Positions 49,901 to 61,256 of a stretch of 64,000 nt of DNA are shown in pieces (the stretch's first letter is position 1; each line of letters begins with the position of its first letter). The translations under genes were made by a program, and so were the position numbers. A model generated the notes under the pieces. It was not told the DNA's origin and ran no database searches. It saw only the letters and a program-made list of their open reading frames with translations. Origin of the DNA: Seriola aureovittata (Eukaryota; Chordata; Actinopteri; Carangiformes; Carangidae); NCBI RefSeq assembly GCF_021018895.1, contig NC_079387.1, positions 2,263,583 to 2,327,582 of the forward strand, given 5' to 3'.

Positions 49901-52900
49901 CTGTATAATTGAGGGCCGAGCCTGGCAGTTCAAAATGCCCTCTATAACCAAACCATAACAAGGTCCACAGTAATTCCACCCAGAGGCAACAGCAACTGGA
50001 CATAATCTAGTTTTTCATGAGCTCCCTATCACTTCTGAATACAACCTCCGGGGGTTTGAGGGGGAGAAAGCTGCTTTGTTGATACCTCCACTGTGTGAAA
50101 TTGGCTTTATGCAATGAGGAGGTGTCAATGGGAAAAAAAAAAAAAAAGAGTCATCACTAATAACTATAACCTCATTTAAGACGTGGGTCATCAGAGTGAA
50201 GATACAGACGTTGCATTAATGTCTTTTTTTTTTTTTGTCTTGATCATCTTGTGGTTTCTTGCTTGTCGCCTCCTAAAAATTTTTTTTCCTTTGCAAAACA
50301 GAATACAGTCAAGAAAGAAAGTTTTGGAAGCCAGAAGCATCAGCCAATAGTGAAGTAAATGCTAAATCACTGGTATTGATCGACAATGCCATCAAACAAC
50401 TGCAGTTATATTAGGGTCGTTCTGTGCTATAGGCCAGTCAAGATGTTTTTTATCGTCCCCTTTATGAGGAAAAAATACAGAATCTTCTAATATACAAGAA
50501 CCGGCTAATGCAAAGTGAACTTCGAAATCCGCATTCATAGCTTGAGAATGGATTTTGCTCGAGCTGCTTGCATCATAAAGCGGCTGGATGTATAACTATT
50601 TACATGATTGATGTGTTTGTCTGGCATTACGCGAGCGAACGCCGCACTTCGGCGAGACGTGACATTAAAGCGGCGCTGAGGAGCAATGAAAAGCCACAGC
50701 TGAAACCTTTATGAAATATTTAATTCATACCGTCTGAAAGTGCTTAGTTGGCAGAATATAAAGAAGGCAGCCTGTTAATCACAATACACAGACAATTAAC
50801 CGTTTTATTTTGGTCACTGGCTCTAACCCAAACGCCAGCTCTTTCCACACTCTGATTTGATTAGTTACTTCTAAGGTAATTCTTCAAGCTACGAGAATGA
50901 GTGAAACTGAGAGCTTCTGCTTCTATAGAGATTATTTCCACCAACAACCAACAGCCTTAACAAAACACATTTAGCTAAAGTCCAGGAACTGGCAGATGTT
51001 CACTTTAAGTCCATTTCAATTTTGTCACAGTCACCACCATGTGTATAGTTTAGATGTAATCAGTGCCAACTATGACGCAAACCCAAGGTCCAATAAAACA
51101 ACTTTTACAGCAAGTTAGTAATAAGCTAAGTGATGTCAGATACAATGAGGAAAACTGACGACACAGAACAACATTAGCATTAGTCTGTGGTTGTGTTCGT
51201 GTCCATGAGACGCCGTGAGAGTGAACCAAAACAGAGACGTTGCCGGCCATAAAACCAAAACAACAGGCTTAAAGTATACAGCTTTGTAAAGCTAAAAGGA
51301 CCAGATAACTTTGTAGGTTTGTCACTATGAGTGACTAATTTCATATACAAGTAGTCATATGATTCCACTATTAATACAAAAATATTGATTGAGTGGCTTT
51401 AAATGCATGAGAATAGTTTAAAAAATATCATGTTACTAAAGCTAGGACAATCTGAGTACAACTATGAAATCCAATTTATAAGTCGAAGACTAACACTATG
51501 AAAAAAAAGCGCTTTTTTTTCTAAAGACTGTGGCTCCAAGTTATAAAAAGGACTTTCTTAATTCACTGGCCGTGGTGCTTTATTGCAGCAAATGTCATTA
51601 CGACCTTTGAGATGGATCACAAAGACGATTTCTGAAAAACCGCGCTGACTGACAACTGAGCGACAAACACGCTGCACTCCACATCCAGTAAACAACAGTT
51701 CTCTCTCTCTCCTTCCCCTCACTGAATTACATTCTACAATGAAAGTTTGTTGCACTGCAACGACAACAATAATCATCCCATCTCGCAAACTGTTTGATGC
51801 ATCTATTTTTCACTTCCTTAGCTGCTCAGGCATTGTAAAATATCACCTGGTTGCACATCAATCACCTGACTAGATTGTCAACATGTTGTTTGCAGCCACT
51901 GCTATTTCCCCACAGTAATAGCAAGTCTGGCAAGTGAGGAGAATCAGTTGGCGGAGGAATTGAGTTGTCAATCACATCAGGAAATCACAACTGTAAAATG
52001 CGTTAATGCTCTGTTGCACTGGTTGATTCGTGATTGTGTGTGGCAGCTCTTTCGTGCACTAGATGAAAAAACTACAGGGTGAGGTAAACACTTGCAAATA
52101 TAAGCTCAGTGGTTTAAAACAGACACGAACGTGAACTCCCGGTACCGTGGAAGAAACAGATCAAAGTTGGTAAAAAAAAAACCTCAAAAAATTTGCACGA
52201 GATGAGATTTGAACACGACTTTTTCAAAAACATTTCTTGTTGTTCTTTTTGCTAAAATGTCCCGATGCGTGGTAACACACAAGCTTACCTATCATGTGGT
52301 CTTGACAAGCTGTGTCCGGGATGCGTGCCTCCTCATTTTCAGCCCTTAGATTGATCCTCTGAGTCATTATAAGGGTCTAAAATAACAACAATGCATGTTA
52401 GTGATACAAACTTCACAAAGCAGGTATAATATTCCATAATACATATAAATACCATGATATACAGTTCATGCAAGTGTCTTTTAGTAGTTTGTTTAAGGTG
52501 TTGCATAATGTAACAGCTTTTAAGATGAATAGGTAAGCTTGCGGCATTGTGAAATATGTTAAAAGTTTTGTTCAAAAAGCAGGAAAGGTGAGGTAATTGT
52601 CATACTTTTCGTGCTTTACTTTAATTGGGCTATTTAAAAAAAGGTTTTTAAGGGTGGCGCACGAGGGGCTTGTAGGTCATAAAGCGTTGTTCTTTTGTTG
52701 TATTTCTGTGGGGAGGGAAGGCTTGGAGGACGGTATTAAATGGCCGCTTTGTCGAATTGAGTGCCTGCGATAAGCGGCTTCTCCGCGTTATCGAAATCCC
52801 ACATCATCCGGAGTCTCTTTTTGTCATTCCCTCCCTCCATTCAGCCCGCTCCTCCTTTTACTTTCTTTTTTTTTTTTTATTGCTGTCTTGCTTATTTAAG

Positions 52901-55900
52901 GCTCTCTCACGCACTCATCCTCTCCATCATTTTCTGATCTTTTTTACTGACAGATAATAAAAAATAAAACCCATAAGGTCATAATTTTTCCAAAGCGCTG
53001 TGATATGATTTAAAGAATCAAGCTGCTGAGAGAGGCCTAATTTAAACTTGTATTACATGCATGGCCTGATGGCTGTCTCTATGTGAGATACAGTTTAAAA
53101 ACCTTCAGCCTTGTGGAAACAACATCGGCCTGGGTTGATAATGAAAAAGTGGGCGATGAATTGCAGGCTGAGTCAGAACACAATGTGAATCAATAGCAAG
53201 CCTTCAGGGGGATATGATGCTGAAGAGGCGGCGGTGTTGTGGATGTGTTTGAGAAACACGTACACTTCAAGTGTGGAAACCTATGGGAATTTGCATGTAT
53301 GTGTATGTGTGTGTGTGTGTGTGTCATCAGATTGTCCAAACACAGTCAGAGCTCGACACCGAAATGAAGTCAGTTGGAGTTCTATTAAGGTGCCGTGTTT
53401 GCTAACTTACAGTAGTATCTGGACAGATCTCCATATCTCCCTTCATTTCGCTGTGTTTCTTGGGTGTGGAGATCCCAGGCGGTGATGCAGACACAGGGTT
53501 GCCCTTCAAAGCAGACCTGCGAGGAAATAAGATTTCATCTGTTTTTACGTCTGTGTGCCGAGCTCCTCCTTTATCAACTTGGCAGGTAGAAGGTGAACCC
53601 GCTGATAAATTGCATTGACCTGCTCTTTGGCTTCGCGGATGTGCACGCAAACATACGTGTGCATGCAAGGGTGCCATCGAGTTTTTAACAACCTCTATGA
53701 AGCGTGTTTGTTTGCAGGTAGCCTGGATAAACATCTGTGAGTTGTGATTTTGAAGTGGCAAATCAATGGAGTGAGAGCCATGAAATGTGGAGCTTTCCTG
53801 GCTGAAAGATGCTTTAGCTGGAGTGTGCTGACGGTGTGTGTGTGTGTGGATGCTGGACCAACAACATCTTATGCTCAGCGGAGTGGAGTCATAACTCAAA
53901 CAGACAGCTGCTGTTTGGTGCTGTTTATTTATCACTTTTCTCTGAACACACAGGTTTAACGCAGTGATGGCTCATGTTTAATTTACTAGAAGAACCAATT
54001 AATTTTAACGTGTCGATGCACTAAATAGAAAGACAACTCTGGCAAGGCTTAGTGACAGGAAGTAATCAGCTTAGCATCCGATCAATTAAAGATAATTCAT
54101 TCTTGATATTCTCGATGACAAAGATACTGTTTTACCAACCTGCCAAGGAGCTCTTTAACGAACTGGTCTTTGCCAATAAACGCTGTGGTGCACTGGATCT
54201 GACTGGCAATCTGACCCATCTGATTGTTGCAGTGGTCCATGATGGAGCTCAGCTTGTTGTTCATCTCAGACACATTCTGCACCTCCTGACCATCCTTCTG
54301 CTGGTTATCGTTTTTCCTCTTATCCTTCTTCTTGTCTGACTTCATCTGTTTGCCTCCGAGAACAGATCCAATCTTCAGCTCTTTCTTCTCCTCTTTTCCC
54401 TTCGGGGAGTCTGTTTTCTTACCGCTCAGAGCTGGGAGTTTGCTCTTACGGAGACCAAACCAGTTTGCCAGAGAGGGGCCCGTTTTCTGTTTGGCCTCAT
54501 TGGCAGCGACCTTCTCTTGTTCTTGACATTTCTGCACATTCTCTTTGATTCCCATCATGACTTTCTCTTCAATAGTGCAGACTGTGGAGCTGCCTTTTTT
54601 CTCGTCCACATCTGGGGTTTTGTTTGGCGACTCCGTCTGAGTTTTGACTTCCCTGCTGAAGTCTGGCTCAATTGTGGTGGCTGCTACGCCTCCTGTCTCT
54701 CGCACTGGGTTTTCTGGGCTATAGACACAAGAGGCCGGAGGCTGAAACTGCGGATGGGAGGCAACTTTTGATGGCTTACGAATGTTTTTCAAACCAGTCC
54801 TATCACTTATGGGTAAGCTACGTACCTCTTTTTGAGAAGGTGAGGTGATTGCCTCCCCTTTCACTGTGCCCTGCGACCCCTCGTCTTTTGAGCCCGATTT
54901 AGACGTTCTCTCGGGAAGGATGTCATGACTGTTTGACCCTGTCATACCTCCATATTGGCTAAGCCTGGGGGAATGGACAGGGCTCTCAGCTGACCCAACA
55001 CTGGGAACCTCCAAGGAGCTCTGTCTTGACAGAGAGTTCCCCCTTTCACCTGAGTTGGTGATGATCTGCGTGCGGATTTTTCCCGGTCCATCTAGAGCGT
55101 TGATGTTGGGTTTCTCAATGTAGTTGGTGCTGAAACTCTGGCTACGGGCTTTAGCTCCAGTCATCCCCAAGGCCGGCTTCAGATGAGGTTTAGTAGAAAC
55201 AGATATGGATCGAGAGAAAAGTTGACTACTCCTTTTCCCCTTATCGCAAACATCCCCCTCCTCTGGTAACACAGCAGCATGAGCCTCCTCTTCTAGTAAC
55301 CTACACTGGACCTCACCTTTCCCCTCTGTAACAGACATATTGGGTGGTGAATCAATACTGTACACTGGCTGCAAGCTGTCACACTGGGTAGCAGCATTTG
55401 AAGTCACAGTCTCTTTGGAGACTGAGTTGATATGGTCTTTCTCTTGCTTGCCTGGTACAGAGGGACTGTTTTTATGGCTGGGGGGAGATTTTAAAAATGC
55501 TTTGAAACCCATTGGGATGCGAGTCTTTGAGGCTTTTTCCATATGGTTCGGAGACATCATGACTGAGCTGGGGGGGCTGACTACAGCTTTGCCATTTTGT
55601 GGCTCTGTCTTACCTTGAGGGGAGTCTTGAAGAGATATAGGTAAACTAACAGAGGTCTTCTGCACTGACTGATGGACATTTTCATGGGTTGATCCTCTTT
55701 TACTTGCAAATGAGTTTTGAAGTGAGGACCCTCTGAGGGCACTGTAGGGAGGAGGGACATTCTTTGAGCTTTTAGGTGCATTTTCAGGTTCTGGAGCACA
55801 CCCTGAGTTTGCAGAAGGGAGGTAGTCTTTCGTGGTCATTCGCTTGGAAGTGCCTTTAGTAGATGTTTGAGTCGTGGCGGGGGACTTCTGAAGGTGCTGA

Positions 55901-58900
55901 CTGGTTTTCTCAACCAGTTTCTGAGGTGCGAGTGCAGTCCCGTAGCCTGCATCCAAGTCTAAACAGTCTTTATCCTTGATGGGTAGTGTAGTTTGCATAT
56001 TTGGTACAAGTGAGGTGTGGTAACTTGGGGGAGGGCCCCTCACAGTGGTTGGTGTGGATGGTTGAGCTACCCCTGTTTTATGTGCTTGAGGCGACCCTTC
56101 ATAATTTGGTCTGATCAGTAAGGAGGTGGTGCGGCCTGGGGGAGGGGGAGGAGAAGGGGACCTGAGTTTATTTTTGCTGGTTTCACAGTGTTTGTCTCTG
56201 GTTGGCTGTTCGCCATTGTCAGCATACTCCAGGTGCCTCCTCGAGAGGTGTGGGGAACCGGAGGAGGGGCCCTTACTCCAGTCGGCCCTGCCGGGAAGCT
56301 TGGAATTTACCACCTTTGGGCTCTGTGAAGAGTTTCCTGGTGTCTTTATGAACCTGGACATTTTAACTGTAGGAGAAGAGGGGGATTTCTCCTGACCAGA
56401 GGGTCCTGAGTTTCCACTTTGTTCAATGGTGGAGCCCTTTGACAATCTCAGCGGGGATCCTGACGGTTTGTTACGACCAGGTATCTTTGAACCATTGGAC
56501 TTGGGACCAGTACAATCATTCAAAGGAGGCATTGAATGACCTTTATTAGCTCGGGTGCTCGGTGGCTTGATTAGCTTCCTTTGAGGAGTCAACTGCATTG
56601 ACAGCCTCTCTGCACTTGCCTCTCTGCTATTGCTTGTTTTGCTAGTCCTAATCTGATATTCAGATGGCGTTTCTGGGGATTCGAGGACAGTGTAGTTCCT
56701 TGTATTTGCTGATTTCTGCCTTGTTGGTCTCTCTTGGGGAACTAGCTCTGTGTAATCAGCAACTACTTTGCTACCTTTAATGTCATTTCGAGACCCAGCA
56801 CCTGCTGCGAGTTTCTGAGCACAAAGTTCAATAGGCTCTCCTTCTGCATCAAATATGGCCAAAATGCTCTCCTCAGACTGGGTGCATTTGGCTGCTTTGG
56901 GCTCCTTAATTAGGCTGAAAGGCCTGGGCCTCCCATCTGCAGACTGGGTGCGTCCCTGGTCTCTCCGCAAGCACTGTTGGGCGAGCAGTTTGGCAGCATC
57001 CCTTGAAAGCCTCTTGGAGTCCCTCTCCGCTTGCTCCGGTGGCTGGCTAGAGGACGTTCGGATGTCACTGGACTCAGAGTTCAGTTCCTCAGGATCCTCC
57101 ACATCAGAGAGGGGATTGTGACCCTCTGGCTCAGAGGGGTTGAAGTGCAGTATGGATGGTTTAGTAAAAGCTGATGTCCGACCTCCCTCAGGGAGAAAAC
57201 TGTTAATGAAACTCAGGAGTTTCTCAGGACGCTCTTTTGAGTCATAGCCAGATGGCTGTTTCGTAGCCACAGGACCTGAGCTACCATCACCTCCACCTCC
57301 ACCACCACTACCACTGTCCTGTAACCCCTCCCAGCTACATAAACTGTCTGAGATGCTGTGGGAGCGCCTCTTACAGTAAAACCAACTGTCCTTGGTGGGG
57401 ATGTTATCTCCACGACTGGAATGTGCCAGTTCATCATCTGCGTCATCAGAATCATAAGCGAACTTCTTTCCACCAGCAACCCAAGTTCTACCCACAGGGG
57501 TAGGCTTAGATACCCCTTTAGTTCCACTCTTGATACCCAGGGAGTAGATGCCCTCGTTGGAGTTCATGCAGTCTTTGTAGCCTGACTTGGAGACCTTAGA
57601 AGAACAGGAAGAACTCCTGTGTTTCCTCCTCTGGAGCTTTCTCAGTCCCTCTAGTATGTGGCTCTCCTTGCGCCTGGTGGGGAGCTGCTCCTCCAGCGGG
57701 GCACAGATATTACTTGGGGCGGATGAACCCAGACTCAGCCTCTTCTCCCAGGTCAGCGATGACTACAGGGTGGAAATAAACAGTGGGTCAACCTCACACA
57801 AATGCTACTGTAATATGTGCACACATAGTTCATATATATGCTGCTTTCAAAAATTAGAATCATCAAAAAATAACTGGCCCTGATGCCAACAACATGTTTT
57901 TTTATATACTACTGACTGAGCTCCTAAAGCATCTCCAAAAGGGATCTCGATTGAGTTACCATGTGCTGCTGTTTTATGGGATTCGCGTCGGAGTTTATAG
58001 GGTAACAGGACGTACCATTTTTCCACAGGAGCGTCCATCATTCCAGGTGTAAGAGCCGCTGGAGAATTCACTGCACGCACTCGACAGGGACAACTCGCTG
58101 CTGCTACAGCTGCTGCGTGGGTACACAGGCGCTGGCACCGTCAGACTCAGCTGGCTCAGACACTTAGCAACAGGTAGGCCTGCCTTCCCGTTCAACTGGA
58201 CCTCCTGTAAGACAGAGGAAAGAGACAGTCACGTTATAGGGGAATAACTTGTGTAGCATGATTTATACTCCCTTAAAGGGCTTGGTGGAGAAGCTGGGAT
58301 AGAGATCTCGTGGAAATAAGACGATCATGGTGCTGTTCTTAAGTTTTCTCTAAATATGAATGTCATTTTTTTGGTTGCTTGGTTGACTTTTACTTACTTT
58401 TGCTTTTTCCTGTGATTAAACATCAAGAGTGTTCGATGTCTAAGTTGTTAGGTAGTGTTGCGTATCTAATTGCTATCTTGCTGTTAGTTTTGTGATGAAA
58501 GATATTCAAGAAACACTTGACGGACCAATCAAATATTGTGAAGTTTCTTAAAATGCTAAAGCACTGCTCGTTGCAAACTTAAAAAAAAAAAAAAAATCAA
58601 TCAAATTTCCATGTGCAGTCACTGGAACACAGCAGATGTTTATCCAATTTGCATATCGCTGCAGAGGGTTTAACTGTGCAAATAAATTATTCCAAAAGTT
58701 CTACGAGGCAACATAAGAAACACGATATATTCATGTGGTATTAAGTGTCACTTGTGTGCATCACTTAGCACGACCCATTTAGGGAGATGTGGTGCTTTTG
58801 CGCATTTAGATAACAGGGTGATTTATAATTCACACCGTGGCCATTATTATTTCATTTCCTCCTTCTTAGAGTTTATCAGGTGGCATTCTCAGAGGGGTAA

Positions 58901-59386
58901 AAGGGTAAAACAATGGAGAAAACTCATTTTCAGTACTTAATGCATAATACATAAGATGAGTAATGTGCCACAGTGTCCTATGGAGTCATTTTTACTGACG
59001 ATGAGGCTCAATCGATGGTTTTCTGGTAATATGACAAGGATTTATTCCTCTTAGCGCCGAGTGATACTGCCAGCTCTTCCTGCTGAGGGCAGAGGAGGGG
59101 TCACGGCTTCAGATTGTTGGGTCTGTATTTTAATATCTTGTAATGATTTCTTGAAAGGGGGTGGGGGTTTGGTTATGCTACCTGGACGAATTGCATGGTT
59201 GAAAAAAATAAAATAAAAAAATAAATAAATACATTGTCTTCTCCCAAAGTAGATAAATTGCCTCCTTCCCACTAAGCTTACATTAGAGGGAGAGTCCGTA
59301 TTCCTGGAAAGCAAGAAGGCCTTGCTTCTCTCTGGCTCCAGAAGTAAATCTGCCGCAGACAGATCCATGATCCGAGAGTGGAGTTT
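37589..59386 (-). CDS. nckap5: Nck-associated protein 5, 3' part (10 exons, 1727 aa; N terminus outside)
   Basis: Ten exons join in phase to 5184 nt ending in TAA or equivalent after SQGSNDV. The human protein is about 1909 aa, so roughly 180 N-terminal residues lie beyond 64000. Diagnostic blocks are WEKRLSLGSSAPS, DSWFYCKRRSHSISDSLCSW, LANWFGLRKSKLPAL, TLIMTQRINLRAENEE, CTYSGSSSSSDTE, SIMDYYQHDMFSHLEKDSRR and SDSLYDSFSSC. The protein is mostly disordered and rich in Ser and Pro. It holds a textbook Nck SH3 ligand (56122-56148) and several SxIP-like EB1-binding words. NCKAP5 binds Nck; its paralogue NCKAP5L/Cep169 tracks microtubule plus ends. The neighbour lypd1 and the sequence favour NCKAP5 over NCKAP5L. 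Confidence 0.95.
39017..39034. repeat. poly(C) tract, 18 nt
   Basis: Uninterrupted C run in the last nckap5 intron. Confidence 0.95.
43857..43877. repeat. (CT)n microsatellite
   Basis: About ten CT units in the last nckap5 intron. Confidence 0.93.
45268..45443 (-). CDS. nckap5: nckap5 exon, residues 1563-1621
   Basis: The acceptor is CTACTAACAG, which includes a branch-like CTAAC, and the donor AGC/GTGAGT. It encodes DQNEETLKRSSVETSLSIMD, then YYQHDMFSHLEKDSRRISQY and SSLDGKAGDRLS, among the most conserved parts of the family. Confidence 0.95.
45545..45680 (-). CDS. nckap5: nckap5 exon, residues 1518-1562
   Basis: Encodes ERALRVCTYSGSSSSSDTET and LGSPHRTLVNRTKKSDS. The five-serine run is encoded by consecutive AGC triplets. 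The donor is TCAG/GTCTGA. Confidence 0.92.
45681..46178 (-). other. nckap5 intron, 498 bp
   Basis: AT-rich intron with strong splice sites. Nothing further seen. Confidence 0.8.
46179..46294 (-). CDS. nckap5: nckap5 exon, residues 1479-1517
   Basis: The acceptor is TGACTTATAG; a nearer AATCAG would run into a stop. It encodes DAIRTKRLSLCAPPSNVSTE and KTKDYDMPG. The donor is GGT/GTAAGT. Confidence 0.9.
46295..48073 (-). other. nckap5 intron, 1.8 kb
   Basis: Holds a TTG/TGT triplet array at about 47104-47126 and a short G tract near 46973. A repeat-free, mixed-composition block at about 47150-47260 could be a conserved element. Confidence 0.75.
48074..48397 (-). CDS. nckap5: nckap5 exon, residues 1371-1478
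   Basis: The acceptor GTCACTTTAG was preferred over an upstream CCCAG because it restores the phase set by the previous exon. It encodes GSGCQMRTLDSGIGTFPLPD through HSLSDPTVTCSSN and LPKLATS. The donor is TTCAG/GTGAGT. Confidence 0.9.
48398..52288 (-). other. nckap5 intron, 3.9 kb
   Basis: Contains an AC microsatellite near 48726-48741 and A/T tracts near 50131 and 50224. A homopolymer-free block at about 50560-50800, with words such as GAAATATTTAATTCATACC, could be regulatory. No exon seen. Confidence 0.7.
52289..52376 (-). CDS. nckap5: nckap5 exon, residues 1342-1370
   Basis: The acceptor is GTTATTTTAG and the donor ATAG/GTAAGC. It encodes TLIMTQRINLRAENEEARIP and CQDHMI. Confidence 0.92.
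52377..53410 (-). other. nckap5 intron, 1.0 kb
   Basis: Contains a TG microsatellite at about 53296-53325. No exon seen. Confidence 0.8.
53411..53516 (-). CDS. nckap5: nckap5 exon, residues 1306-1341
   Basis: The acceptor is TTCCTCGCAG and the donor ACT/GTAAGT. It encodes SALKGNPVSASPPGISTPKK and EICPDTT. With the giant exon it forms a phase-0 to phase-0 block of 3729 nt. Confidence 0.92.
53517..54139 (-). other. nckap5 intron, 623 bp
   Basis: Lies between the giant exon and the next exon. A short TG array is present near 53835-53848. Confidence 0.8.
54140..57762 (-). CDS. nckap5: nckap5 giant exon, residues 99-1305
   Basis: A single 3623-nt open exon. The acceptor CACCCTGTAG falls directly after an in-frame stop, and the donor is GGCAG/GTTGGT. 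It begins SSLTWEKRLSLGSSAPS. It includes DSWFYCKRRSHSISDSLCSW, an acidic early part, a central Pro/Ser-rich disordered region with PPPPGRTTS, SxIP-like words, and the Lys-rich LANWFGLRKSKLPAL segment followed by a charged stretch and MNNKLSSIMDHCNNQ near the end. A Gly-rich tract (six to nine Gly) is encoded near 57290-57310. It ends at phase 2. Confidence 0.97.
56122..56148 (-). other. nckap5: Nck SH3-binding motif PPPPGRTTS
   Basis: Within the giant exon the protein reads SPSPPPPPGRTTSLLIR. The nine residues PPPPGRTTS fit PxxPxRxxS, the ligand class known for Nck SH3 domains. This is the clearest sequence basis for the protein's name. Confidence 0.7.
58016..58204 (-). CDS. nckap5: nckap5 exon, residues 36-98
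   Basis: Encodes EVQLNGKAGLPVAKCLSQLS, a Ser-rich stretch, and SYTWNDGRSCGKM. The acceptor is TCTTACAG and the donor ATG/GTACGT, phase 0 at both ends. Confidence 0.92.
58205..59281 (-). other. nckap5 intron, 1.1 kb
   Basis: A/T-rich with an A tract near 58581-58594. No exon seen. Confidence 0.8.
59282..59386 (-). CDS. nckap5: nckap5 exon, partial-protein residues 1-35
   Basis: The acceptor is TTTGCCTTTCAG and the donor AAT/GTAAGC, phase 0 at both ends. It encodes KLHSRIMDLSAADLLLEPER and LLSRNTDSPSN. This is the first exon of the gene visible in the window; no upstream exon was found up to 64000. Confidence 0.85.
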
Positions 59387-60462
59387 CTGAAAGGCAAATA
59401 AAGGAAGGACACGCTGTGGTGACTTTTTGACTTCAGGGATATCAGGAAATTAAAATCAGCCTTGGTGTATGAGCTGAGACTGGCACAACAGCAGAGTGGT
59501 AGGGAGATTTTTTTTATCAGTGCTTTATACGGTACATGGCAAAATCTTAAATTCTTGTTGTGGCATCTCAGTATTACACTTTCATTTTTAAATTGAATGC
59601 CTTTTTTCTTTTGCCTTTGCTGTTTTCTAGTGTAAAAAAAAAAAATGCATTTAAAATATAAGAATGAAATAATGTCATAATTATTCAAATTTGTTGCCCA
59701 CATACTGCACGGTATTTTGCGGCAGAGCAGTATTTTGCCCCTCAGATTCCCTTCACCAGCGCCACACTGAGCCCAGATTCACTGCTCAAAGTCATTAATG
59801 TCACTGACCGGAAAAAAACCAATGTGAATGGGAAATAATTGCATCAGGGAGTAAGGGATTCCTTTGATTTTTTTTATTTTTTTATTCATATGCTAGTCTG
59901 CAGTCTCTTCTGGTATTTAACTCTTGTACTTAAGAGGGGAGGATACAAAACCAAATACATTTCCATGTATTAATCTTAGAGCTTAATTACACTGGATTCC
60001 CTGTGAGCGCCCAAATTAACTTATACTGGAAATATGCTGGAACAAAACACTTGATCTTGTGCTGCATTTCCTGGCATGGGTAAAATGAATGCTCACTCAG
60101 AGAGTTTACGTCTGCACATCTATACTGTATACGTATAGACTGTATTTCCGTGTTCTGATATATTTCAGTCTTTTTTTTGTTTTCCTCTACTGTTAAAATG
60201 AAACGCACTTCTCATGCTGTGCACCTGCAATCGAAAAACACCTATCAAGAAAATTGCATGTTGTAAAAACTGAAAGTCACCCTCAGCAAATGGAAAACCA
60301 ACCGCTCTAATTTTTCCATCAATGTCATAAACGTTTCCAAATAACATCAGGTAGATTCAGGTAGATTTCCTCAATTTTACTGCCTTCTGTAAAACTCTTT
60401 GCTGACAGTTTGTATTGACTCTCTGTGTGTTGTGACAGACGTCCTCTGTATGTTTTGGTGGA

Positions 60463-60482
60463 GGGGGGGCGGGGGGGGGGGG
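60463..60482. repeat. poly(G) tract with one C
   Basis: Nineteen G in twenty positions, with a C at 60470, inside nckap5 intronic DNA. Confidence 0.93.
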
Positions 60483-61233
60483 AACAGCTCCTAATGATAC
60501 CAGAATTTAACAGCTTCTTTTGTCTCTGGAGAACAAACAACCTGCATCACTTCGCCTGTGGCCAAAACACAATCATCCTGCATTTTTCTCTCCAACTTTT
60601 CAGCAAAACATCCCAGAAAAGCTTCTTTTTTTTTGTGTTCGTGTGAGCTTGTGAAGAAGCTTTTCAAAAGGTGCCTTAGAAACAGATCAATGCCCAATAT
60701 CAATGCTTTTTCAGCACTGAGATAAGGATAATAGTTCTTTGCTATTTTTAGAATTTAAAAAAGACCTCAATCTCTGCATCCCCACACAGGGCTCTTTATA
60801 ACCCGGTTTGATTTGGTTCAAAGGCAGTTAAAGTGTAGAGAGGATTTCTTCAGTTTTTTGCCTTTTCCAGAACTTGGACTGTTAAAATGTTTGAACTATT
60901 ACAGCACTTTTAAGTCTCATAAATGACTGCAGCTAACAATTACTTATTAGAATAGCATTCCCTCAAAATGAACCATAGATTCTAAGGTAGATCTGTTTGA
61001 CTTTAGCTACACTAGTCTGGACTCAAAGCGCCAGATGGCTTCTCGTCCCGGTTTTGAAGTCATGAAATTGAAATTTGTGCAGCTTTGATTCCGCATCCCT
61101 GCACCTCCCTGCTGTCCACACGGGATGGGAGTGGCTGAGGTGTCACAGGAGGCTCTGATCTTATCGTAGGGTGCTGGATTTCACCTCCTCAGCATCCTCA
61201 TCAAGGATTCAGTCAATAGTGTCACAGGGTCAC

Positions 61234-61256
61234 GGGGGGGGGGGGGGGGGGGGGGG
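61234..61256. repeat. poly(G) tract, 23 nt
   Basis: The longest G run in the window, in nckap5 intronic DNA. Confidence 0.95.
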
